A DNA stretch of 6,896 nucleotides from Chitinophagaceae bacterium (GTDB lineage Bacteria > Bacteroidota > Bacteroidia > Chitinophagales > Chitinophagaceae). The DNA lies in the NCBI GenBank assembly GCA_003151295.1, contig PLXD01000483.1:1-6896 (forward strand), read 5' to 3'. Below, piece after piece: positions 1 to 5,085 of this stretch. Each line of letters begins with the position of its first letter. Position 1 is the first letter of the stretch. Below the pieces are notes generated by a model. That model saw nothing but the letters and a program-made list of their open reading frames with translations. It did not search any database and was not told the origin of the DNA. The position numbers were made by a program, and so were the translations under genes.

Positions 1-714
1 GGACATAACCTCATGGATCATTTCATTTATTCCGGGGCCATGGGCGAGGATGAAGGTTTTGCCGATAAATACTATACGGGCAGGCGACCCTGTGGGATCT
101 ACCTGCCACGATTCCGGAATGTCAGCCCCGAAACCACCCGTACCGATTATGTGCGGGGATTCGCATACCAGGGAGGAGCTGAGCGGTTGGATTGGATGGA
201 TCAATACAAATCCCTCGAAGGTTTTGGAAAAGATTACAAGCAGAAACTGACGGCGCCCGGGGCCTGGAGTTTCTCTCTTGGCGCCTATGGAGAGACGCTG
301 CCTTATTACGATAATAAGATCAGCCTGGATAAGGAACAAAAAGACCAGTGGGGGCTACCGCTCGTCCGCGTTCATTTTGAATATCATGAAAATGAGGATA
401 CGATGCGCAAGGATGCCATCGGGAGTGCGGTGGAGATGATGCATAAGACCGGGGCTCAGCATGTCGCTCCTTTCGATTACAGGTTGACTCCCGGCTCTGC
501 GGTGCATGAGATGGGCACCGTGCGAATGGGCAGGGACCCCAGGACTTCGGCCCTGAATGCGTTTAATCAACTGCACGACGTACCGAATGTATTTATTACG
601 GACGGCAGTTGCATGACTTCCTCGGGCTGCCAGAATCCTTCGCTGACCTATATGGCGCTTACTGCCCGGGCCTGCGATCATGCGGTGGCGGAGTTGAAGA
701 AGGGAAGTTTATGA
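1..714 (+). CDS. GMC-family FAD-dependent oxidoreductase, C-terminal part (5' end outside window)
   Basis: The reading frame is open from the first base of the window, so the gene starts upstream; 237 residues and the TGA stop are visible. This is the C-terminal substrate-binding and catalytic part of a glucose-methanol-choline oxidoreductase. The HEMGTVRMG motif (fragment residues 169-177) holds the family's first catalytic histidine, H169. The CQNPSLTYMALTARA segment holds N212, matching the second catalytic residue (Asn in pyranose 2-oxidase and choline oxidase). The NVFITDGSCM stretch between them is the usual FAD-contacting strand. The arrangement resembles sugar-oxidising GMC enzymes such as pyranose oxidase, but substrate and electron acceptor cannot be fixed from this piece. 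The N-terminal FAD-binding Rossmann motif and any partner subunit lie outside the window. The gene converges on the porin gene, with 22 bp between stop codons. Family is secure; substrate is not. Confidence 0.93.
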   Translation, partial: GHNLMDHFIYSGAMGEDEGFADKYYTGRRPCGIYLPRFRNVSPETTRTDYVRGFAYQGGAERLDWMDQYKSLEGFGKDYKQKLTAPGAWSFSLGAYGETLPYYDNKISLDKEQKDQWGLPLVRVHFEYHENEDTMRKDAIGSAVEMMHKTGAQHVAPFDYRLTPGSAVHEMGTVRMGRDPRTSALNAFNQLHDVPNVFITDGSCMTSSGCQNPSLTYMALTARACDHAVAELKKGSL

Positions 715-724
715 GGAATGGGAC

Positions 725-742
725 CTCTAGTTTCTGCTAGAG
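725..742. terminator. Small inverted repeat between convergent genes (possible weak bidirectional terminator)
   Basis: CTCTAG (725-730) and CTAGAG (737-742) form a 6-bp perfect stem around a TTTCTG loop. It sits in the 22-bp gap between the converging GMC and porin genes and includes the porin stop codon. Neither strand has a T-tract after the stem, so an intrinsic terminator is only weakly supported. Confidence 0.2.
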
Positions 743-2080
743 CTCGACATGAACACGGGCGGAGAATACATGCACAGGGCCGCGATCCCTGTTGTAGGCA
801 GGATTGTCGACGAACTGATAATCCAGGGTTCCCCAGACCATATTCGTGAGCTTCAATTCATAGAATAATTCGGCAATATTCTCCCTTCCATAATGGGGTA
901 ACCGGCCATCCCCGATCATGAACCCATAGCCTCCATTTGCCAGAAAATTGCGATGACCACTGGAAATCCCGTTGGATAATAAAGCAATGCCGATATTATC
1001 GGCGGATCTTTTCCAGCGCTGCCCGAAAATGCGCAACCCTCCGCTCACCGTGTTGTCGATCTCTGCAAAGGCCCAGATGGCGGTCTTACCGTCATTCCAT
1101 CCTGCTCGAAAGAAAGCGTTCACCGTCTTGCTCAGTTCCTGGTCGGCATTGAGGCCGAAGCCGATCTTTTTTGACCCGTATTTTTCCCCATAAATGACAT
1201 CCATGCTGGTATCGGTGCCATTCAGCTTCGCGGCTACGACATCATTATAATTGGGCGCTTTGTTAATATTATAGAAGCTCAATAGCCGGACGGCTCCTTT
1301 ATGACCGTGCAGGGAATAACGTCTTTCCAGCTCCAGGTTCTCGCTGTTGGTCTTAGAATAGTGCCAGTCCAGATCGGGACCGTTCGAATTTTTTGGCTCC
1401 AGGGCGGTAGCCACACGGAAGGTCCAGCCGGGTCGGACATATTCTGCCGCGAATCCACAGGTATAACCGCGCGTATTAGCCGCATAGTCATAAGCCCCGT
1501 TGTTCATCAACGCCCAGTTCATAAAGTCGGAACGGGGATCATGGCTCACATTGTTCTTATCGAAGAAATCGCCGAGGGAGAATTTTCCGATGGTAAGGGT
1601 GATCCGGGTGGTGGAAACCCTTTCCTTCACCTGGTTCTGGTCTTCGCTGATCTCCTCGTAATGCTCCTTGTCAAGGAATATATGCTGACGCAAGAAGATA
1701 CGGCCTGTATAGACGGTAGGTTGGGGGTCACCGATGCGGAAGGTCTCGCCATTCGGGAAACCGGCGATCCCCACGGTGCTGCTCATGCCTTTTCCTCCTG
1801 TCATTTCCGGATTGAAATAAATAGCGGCGCCTTGCCATAATTTCCTGCCCAGGTAGAAGGTCGAAGTGACGGAATAAGCCCGTTCACTGATGCTTTGCAG
1901 GCTGTTCTGTCCGCTGTAGGGAGACTTGAAGGAGGGATGCCCCTGGATAATGCCTGTGAACTGGAAATGGTAGGACCACCCGGAATCTTTCAATAAAGCA
2001 TCGTTCTGTTGACCTACCGATGCGGCTGTCAACACGAAAAGGGATGCAGATAAAAGAAGTAGCCGGCGGGTTGAATTCAT
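737..2080 (-). CDS. OprB-like carbohydrate-selective outer-membrane porin
   Basis: A 447-residue protein with a Sec signal peptide: basic MNSTRR, a hydrophobic leucine/alanine-rich core, and a likely cleavage near TAASVG before QQ. The body alternates polar and aromatic residues as in a beta-barrel. OprB-like landmarks are the FNPEMTGGKG segment early on and, near the C-terminus, a LDYQFVDNPAYNRDRGPV block followed by a last strand ending in VHVEL. OprB-family proteins are outer-membrane channels that favour sugars; which sugar passes here cannot be read. The frame also allows a TTG start at 2098, but that codon lies inside the -7 promoter box (2096-2103), so the ATG at 2080 is chosen. It also gives the cleaner signal peptide. 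No Shine-Dalgarno is present, as is usual in Bacteroidota. The last residue is Leu rather than the more common Phe. The gene has its own promoter and is probably monocistronic. Confidence 0.87.
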   Translation of the reverse strand: MNSTRRLLLLSASLFVLTAASVGQQNDALLKDSGWSYHFQFTGIIQGHPSFKSPYSGQNSLQSISERAYSVTSTFYLGRKLWQGAAIYFNPEMTGGKGMSSTVGIAGFPNGETFRIGDPQPTVYTGRIFLRQHIFLDKEHYEEISEDQNQVKERVSTTRITLTIGKFSLGDFFDKNNVSHDPRSDFMNWALMNNGAYDYAANTRGYTCGFAAEYVRPGWTFRVATALEPKNSNGPDLDWHYSKTNSENLELERRYSLHGHKGAVRLLSFYNINKAPNYNDVVAAKLNGTDTSMDVIYGEKYGSKKIGFGLNADQELSKTVNAFFRAGWNDGKTAIWAFAEIDNTVSGGLRIFGQRWKRSADNIGIALLSNGISSGHRNFLANGGYGFMIGDGRLPHYGRENIAELFYELKLTNMVWGTLDYQFVDNPAYNRDRGPVHVFSARVHVEL

Positions 2081-2095
2081 ATTGAAAAAGTTGCG

Positions 2096-2127
2096 CAAAA
2101 CTAGACCGGATAAGCTATTGGACCAAA
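2096..2127 (-). promoter_or_regulatory. Bacteroidota-type promoter of the porin gene
   Basis: Read on the minus strand, a -33 box TTTG (2124-2127) is followed after exactly 20 nt by TAGTTTTG (2096-2103). This fits the Bacteroides consensus TTTG-N19-21-TAnnTTTG in spacing and sequence. Transcription would begin around 2088-2092, leaving a leader of roughly 10 nt before the ATG at 2080. A short inverted repeat TTGG-A-CCAA (2118-2126) overlaps the -33 box and could be a regulator site, though it is too short to claim. Confidence 0.7.
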
Positions 2128-2202
2128 TTTTTTATGGCAACTGAGTTGCTTTTTGAGCAGGCGGGTATTATTTTTTTGTTAACCCGGAGCGCTTTTTTTC
2201 AG

Positions 2203-2313
2203 TTATTTATTGTTTTTCAGACACTTATTTTCTCTTGGAAATTTATCGTTTCCCTGGTATTTATCATTTCCCTTGTGCTTATCATTTTCCAGGTGTTTAT
2301 TGGTTTTCAGCAT
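2203..2313 (-). CDS. Possible 36-residue hexapeptide-repeat micro-ORF overlapping the prmC 3' end
   Basis: On the minus strand an ATG at 2313, inside the last codons of prmC and in a different frame, opens 36 codons ending in TAA at 2203-2205. The product is lysine- and asparagine-rich, with six-residue units such as HLENDK, HKGNDK and YQGNDK. Lys ends every unit (AAA or AAG) and Asn recurs (AAT or AAC). It has no Shine-Dalgarno, signal peptide or recognisable domain. Its start overlaps prmC by 17 nt, so translation could only be coupled to prmC. Differences between units are not concentrated at third codon positions, and another frame of the array is also open for over 20 codons. It is more likely a by-product of the tandem repeat than a gene, and is recorded because the frame is unbroken. 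Confidence 0.15.
   Translation of the reverse strand: MLKTNKHLENDKHKGNDKYQGNDKFPRENKCLKNNK
2206..2312. repeat. Degenerate 18-bp tandem repeat array, about six units, overlapping the prmC stop
   Basis: Six consecutive units begin at 2206, 2224, 2242, 2260, 2278 and 2296; the last is 17 bp. On the plus strand they follow a pattern like TTTATCATTTCCCTGGTA. The three middle units (2242-2295) are most alike and the outer ones are more decayed. The array fills much of the prmC-porin gap, and its last unit contains the prmC TAA (2297-2299), so it includes the final codons of prmC. The 18-bp period is a multiple of three, so any frame gives hexapeptide repeats. I see no terminal inverted repeats or target-site duplication. 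Confidence 0.7.
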
Positions 2314-3232
2314 TTACCGAAGCTTTGATCATGCGGTCTTTTCCCTGCAGGTCTTTTTTGAGGATGATGTTATCGAAGCCATGACGACGGAAGACCTGGC
2401 CGGTCTCTGCTGCGAGGTCCTCATGCAGTTCGACGAAAATATTTCCCCCGGGGGCTAAATGATGGCCTGCAAAAGCGGCGATGGCCCTGTAAAACAGGAG
2501 AGGGTCTTCATTTTCAACGAACAGGGCCAGGGAAGGTTCGAATGCCAGCACATTGGCCCTCATCGTCAGCCGGTCCTTCAATGGGATATAGGGCGGATTG
2601 CTGACGATGAGATCGAACAGAGGGAGAACGGGGATGACGGCGAACCTGTCATTCCCGCGGGAAGCTACGGGACCGGATAATGATTGAAGAATGTCAAAAT
2701 GGAAAAAATTGACGGGAGTATCGTTATCGGCTGCGTTTTGCCGGGCTAGGGACAGGGCGGCTTCGCTGATATCGCAGGCAAGGACGGTGGCTTCCGGCAA
2801 TTTTTTTTTCAGGGAGATCGGGATGCAGCCGCTGCCGGTACCGATGTCTAATAGCTGAAAGCCGTTAGCTGATGGCTGGCTGCTTTTGGATGCTTGTTGA
2901 CTGGCTGCTGTTTGGAGGATCCATTCCACGAGTTCTTCCGTTTCGGGCCGGGGTATCAGGACCCGTTCGTCCACCCGGAATTGCAGTCCGCAGAACCAGC
3001 TTTCTCCCAATACGTATTGGACGGGTCTGTGCGTCTGTAGCTCTTCGGTATACTTTTCCAGGAGGCTTTGGTCTTCGGGGGAAAGAAGGCGGTTGCTGAG
3101 CAGGATCCGGTCGATCTTCTTCAGGCCGGTGATCTTTTCCATGACCCAATCGGCGATCGTGGCGGCTTCCCTTTCATCGTAAAGGGCGCTAAGCGTGTTT
3201 TTCAGTTGCTGCTGTGCTTCCCGTAAGGTCAT
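2297..3232 (-). CDS. prmC: Peptide chain release factor N5-glutamine methyltransferase
   Basis: PrmC (HemK) methylates the glutamine of the GGQ motif in release factors RF1 and RF2, using S-adenosylmethionine, in the cytoplasm. The 311-residue protein has the N-terminal helical release-factor-binding domain (about 1-75), then VLIPRPETEELVEW (91-104), SAM-binding motif LLDIGTGSG (127-135), the acidic ACDIS of the SAM site (152-156), and the catalytic NPPYIP (212-217) that binds the target glutamine. The start at ATG 3232 gives MTLREAQQQL, as in relatives. The frame continues upstream, but that extension has no family character and contains the promoter. The protein is about 30 residues longer than E. 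coli PrmC, with expansions around 108-124 and 187-205 built on DNA repeats (see findings). It is divergent from ribD, and its stop lies in a tandem repeat. Function is secure. Confidence 0.96.
   Translation of the reverse strand: MTLREAQQQLKNTLSALYDEREAATIADWVMEKITGLKKIDRILLSNRLLSPEDQSLLEKYTEELQTHRPVQYVLGESWFCGLQFRVDERVLIPRPETEELVEWILQTAASQQASKSSQPSANGFQLLDIGTGSGCIPISLKKKLPEATVLACDISEAALSLARQNAADNDTPVNFFHFDILQSLSGPVASRGNDRFAVIPVLPLFDLIVSNPPYIPLKDRLTMRANVLAFEPSLALFVENEDPLLFYRAIAAFAGHHLAPGGNIFVELHEDLAAETGQVFRRHGFDNIILKKDLQGKDRMIKASVNAENQ
2630..2663. repeat. Compound inverted repeat inside prmC
   Basis: GGGGATGAC (2630-2638) and GTCATTCCC (2648-2656) pair with one mismatch around a 9-nt loop. 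Overlapping the right arm is a perfect 12-bp palindrome, TTCCCGCGGGAA (2652-2663). The structure lies wholly within the codons for the extra PrmC loop just before NPPYIP. It resembles a small REP-like palindromic element read in frame, but one copy cannot prove mobility. Confidence 0.5.
2876..2916. repeat. Short direct repeat in the PrmC linker region
   Basis: CTGGCTGCTTTTGGA (2876-2890) recurs 25 bp on as CTGGCTGCTGTTTGGA (2901-2916), with one extra base in the second copy. Because of that base, the copies are translated in different frames, so the repeat exists at DNA level rather than as a peptide repeat. It codes for the Gln/Ser/Ala-rich linker of PrmC before its SAM-binding motif. Confidence 0.6.
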
Positions 3233-3235
3233 TTG

Positions 3236-3269
3236 CAAAGTTACAGTGAAAAAATGCGCAACGGAACAA
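3236..3269 (-). promoter_or_regulatory. Probable prmC promoter, close to the start codon
   Basis: On the minus strand TAACTTTG (3236-3243) matches the -7 consensus TAnnTTTG exactly, with a TTG (3267-3269) 23 nt upstream, at the long end of the spacing range. The box ends only 3 nt before the ATG at 3232. The transcript would therefore start at or just inside the start codon, predicting a leaderless or nearly leaderless mRNA. Confidence 0.45.
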
Positions 3270-3309
3270 CAATGTAATGTCAATGTAAAGCCCAATGGGG
3301 GGAATGGAG

Positions 3310-3317
3310 TATTTTTG
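3310..3317 (+). promoter_or_regulatory. Candidate -7 box for ribD
   Basis: TATTTTTG matches TAnnTTTG and lies 25 nt before the ribD TTG start, leaving a leader of roughly 20 nt. I cannot find a convincing TTG or TTTG at the expected -33 distance, so support rests on the -7 match and position alone. The nearby CAATGTAA repeats (3270-3277 and 3281-3288) lie at about the expected place for an operator. Confidence 0.4.
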
Positions 3318-3342
3318 CGGTTAAATCTTAACAAGCAGTCAA

Positions 3343-4392
3343 TTGGACAAGCCTGAACTATATATGCACCGGTGCCTGGAGCTGGCCCGCCTGGGCGCAG
3401 GTCATACTGCCCCGAATCCCATGGTGGGCGCGGTATTGGTCTATGAGAACCGGGTGATCGGGGAGGGCTATCACCGGCAATATGGCCGGGAGCATGCAGA
3501 GGTGAATTGCATCCGGTCTGTCAGGCCGGAGGACGAGGCCCTGGTATCTAAATCTGTCCTGTATGTTTCGTTGGAGCCCTGTGCTCATTTTGGCAAGACG
3601 CCTCCCTGTGCGGACCTGATCATCAGCAGGCAGATCCCTTCGGTAGTGGTAGGCTGCCGGGATCCTTTTCCTGCAGTGAATGGGAAGGGGATCGAAAAGC
3701 TTTTGGCTGCAGGGGTATCCGTCAATCTGGGAGTATTGGAAACAGCGTGCATGGAATTGAACAGGCGGTTCTTTACTTTTCACACGCGGCACCGGCCCTA
3801 TATCGTCCTGAAATGGGCGCAGAGTGCCGATGGGAAAATAGCTCCCCCGGACCGTTCGCGGGTCTTTATCTCTAATGAGTATACGAACCGGTTGGTCCAT
3901 AAATGGCGGGCGGAAGAAGCCTCGATACTGGTTGGGACACAAACGGCGATGGCCGATAATCCGGCATTGACAGCGAGGCTTTGGACCGGGCCCGATCCAG
4001 TCAGGCTGGTGATCGATACAGACCTCCGGCTGCCCCGGACACTGCAGGTCTTCGATGGCCGGGTAAGGACCATTGTTTTCAACAGGCACAGGCATGAGGA
4101 AGAAGAAAATCTGTTCTATTACCAATTGGCTTCCGGCAGCAACCTGGTGCAGCAGGTATTACTGGCGTTGCACGAATTAAAGATCCAGAGCGTCCTGGTG
4201 GAAGGCGGGGCCCGGCTTCTGGAGTCTTTCATAGACGAAGGTTACTGGGATGAGGCGAGGGTGATCACCAATGAGGACCTGATAATCGGGGAGGGGATTC
4301 CTGCGCCCGTTCCGGAAAACGGAGTAAGCATAGGCAAAGAGAAGATTTTCTCCGATACGATCCGGTATTATAACAATCCTGCATCTCTATAA
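3343..4392 (+). CDS. ribD: Bifunctional riboflavin biosynthesis deaminase/reductase
   Basis: RibD carries out two successive riboflavin steps: deamination of the GTP-derived diaminopyrimidine, then NADPH-dependent reduction of its ribosyl group. The N-terminal CMP/dCMP-deaminase-type domain (about 1-145) shows TAPNPMVGAV (22-31), zinc motif HAEVNC with H51 and catalytic E53, and EPCAHFGKTPPC supplying zinc ligands C80 and C89. The reductase domain (about 150-345) shows YIVLKWAQSADGKI (153-166), ILVGTQTAMADNPALTAR (195-212) and LVEGGARLLESF (285-296). Length, 349 residues, is normal. A TTG start at 3343 is preferred because residues DKPELYMHRC match the usual N-terminus; a stop at 3322-3324 limits extension, and the only early ATG (3364) would cut the first helix. 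The gene is divergent from prmC and followed 83 nt later by yigZ on the same strand. No FMN riboswitch fits in the 110-bp leader region. Confidence 0.95.
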   Translation: MDKPELYMHRCLELARLGAGHTAPNPMVGAVLVYENRVIGEGYHRQYGREHAEVNCIRSVRPEDEALVSKSVLYVSLEPCAHFGKTPPCADLIISRQIPSVVVGCRDPFPAVNGKGIEKLLAAGVSVNLGVLETACMELNRRFFTFHTRHRPYIVLKWAQSADGKIAPPDRSRVFISNEYTNRLVHKWRAEEASILVGTQTAMADNPALTARLWTGPDPVRLVIDTDLRLPRTLQVFDGRVRTIVFNRHRHEEEENLFYYQLASGSNLVQQVLLALHELKIQSVLVEGGARLLESFIDEGYWDEARVITNEDLIIGEGIPAPVPENGVSIGKEKIFSDTIRYYNNPASL

Positions 4393-4407
4393 AACATACG
4401 ATCTCAT

Positions 4408-4465
4408 TTTAACCAAAGAGAAATAGCTGTTTAACCAAAGAAGAACAAAATATCTAACCGAAGGA
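4408..4465 (+). repeat. Three iterated 13-bp repeats at 22-23 bp spacing upstream of yigZ
   Basis: TTTAACCAAAGAG (4408-4420), TTTAACCAAAGAA (4430-4442) and TCTAACCGAAGGA (4453-4465) recur with starts 22 and 23 bp apart, about two DNA turns. The AT-rich spacers also look alike. The third copy differs by changes that create the GAAGGAG ribosome-binding core. The set fills most of the 83-bp gap between ribD and yigZ and may be a small tandem duplication or a set of regulator sites. Confidence 0.6.
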
Positions 4466-4466
4466 G
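4461..4466 (+). promoter_or_regulatory. Canonical Shine-Dalgarno of yigZ
   Basis: AAGGAG lies 9 nt before the ATG at 4476, a normal spacing. It is notable because the other genes with visible starts in this window lack such a site, as is common in Bacteroidota. It fixes the yigZ start. Confidence 0.7.
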
Positions 4467-4475
4467 AGTAAAAAC

Positions 4476-5084
4476 ATGCCGGAACAGGATTTTTTTTATA
4501 CGATAGAGAAAGCTGCAATGGCCGAATATAAGGACCGGGGCAGTAAATTCATCGCCTATGCATGCCCGGTCAGGAGCGTGGAGGATTTTAAATTGAAATT
4601 GAACGAAATAAAAAAAGAGCATCCCAAGGCGACCCACCATTGCTTTGCCTATCGCATAGGCCTTGACGGGAATGTATTCCGTGTGAGCGATGACGGTGAA
4701 CCCTCCGGAACGGCGGGAAGGCCCATCCTGGGACAGTTGGATAGCAAGGAGCTGACCAATACGCTGGTCGTAGTGGTCAGGTATTTCGGAGGCACGCTGC
4801 TGGGGGTGCCTGGACTGATCAATGCCTACCGCTCGGCGGCTTCCCTGGCGATACAAATGACCCCGGTCGTGCAAAAGCCGGTCGAAATAAAATACATTAT
4901 ACAGTTCGACTATACGCAAATGCATGATGTCATGCAGGTTGTGAAGCAGATTGGGTGTTCGGTCCTGGAGCAGGAAATGAACCTTTTCTGCCGTATCTCG
5001 GTAGGTATCTCCCGGGGAAGGTTGGAGGAAGCCATTTACCGGTTCCGGGAGATACCCAACCTGGAATGGCAAAAGGCGATTTAA
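4476..5084 (+). CDS. yigZ: YigZ/IMPACT family protein (UPF0029 plus DUF1949)
   Basis: A 202-residue cytoplasmic protein of the normal length for the YigZ family. The N-terminal IMPACT/UPF0029 domain (about 10-125) carries the hallmarks SKFIAYACPV (23-32), HHCFAYRIG (54-62), SDDGEPSGTAGRPIL (71-85) and VVVRYFGGTLLGVPGLINAY (99-118). The C-terminal part (about 137-200) is the ferredoxin-like DUF1949 domain. The eukaryotic relative IMPACT/Yih1 regulates Gcn2 kinase; the bacterial members lack an established biochemical role, and a nucleic-acid or translation link is only inferred from structure. The ATG at 4476 is supported by a Shine-Dalgarno. The gene follows ribD by 83 nt and may be read through from it, as I find no TAnnTTTG box in the gap. 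Its TAA stops one base short of the converging hbd stop. Confidence 0.93.
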   Translation: MPEQDFFYTIEKAAMAEYKDRGSKFIAYACPVRSVEDFKLKLNEIKKEHPKATHHCFAYRIGLDGNVFRVSDDGEPSGTAGRPILGQLDSKELTNTLVVVVRYFGGTLLGVPGLINAYRSAASLAIQMTPVVQKPVEIKYIIQFDYTQMHDVMQVVKQIGCSVLEQEMNLFCRISVGISRGRLEEAIYRFREIPNLEWQKAI

Positions 5085-5085
5085 A

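Noticed and set aside
2147..2193. Terminator-like elements in the prmC-porin gap (TGCT/AGCA, CGGGT/ACCCG and AGCGCT followed by T7)
   Set aside because: The stems are 4-6 bp, the CGGGT/ACCCG loop is 15 nt, and the T-run lies on the plus strand, where no gene ends. On the minus strand, where prmC ends, no stem is followed by a T-tract.
2134..2328. Plus-strand 64-codon frame with a very hydrophobic, membrane-like product
   Set aside because: The hydrophobicity comes from the T-rich strand of the 18-bp array. The frame runs antisense into prmC, has no ribosome-binding site, and covers the porin promoter region.
3233..3334. N-terminal extension of PrmC from an upstream alternative start
   Set aside because: The extra 34 residues lack family similarity, and their DNA holds the prmC -7 box. 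MTLREAQQQL at 3232 matches the normal PrmC N-terminus.
3233..3342. FMN riboswitch upstream of ribD
   Set aside because: The region is 110 bp and also holds the prmC promoter. The ribD leader from its candidate promoter would be about 20 nt, and I see no conserved RFN-like helices.
3358..4125. Long minus-strand open frame of 255 codons inside ribD
   Set aside because: It is a shadow of ribD on the opposite strand. Its product is rich in Pro, Arg, His and Gln without domain character, while the ribD frame has all catalytic motifs.
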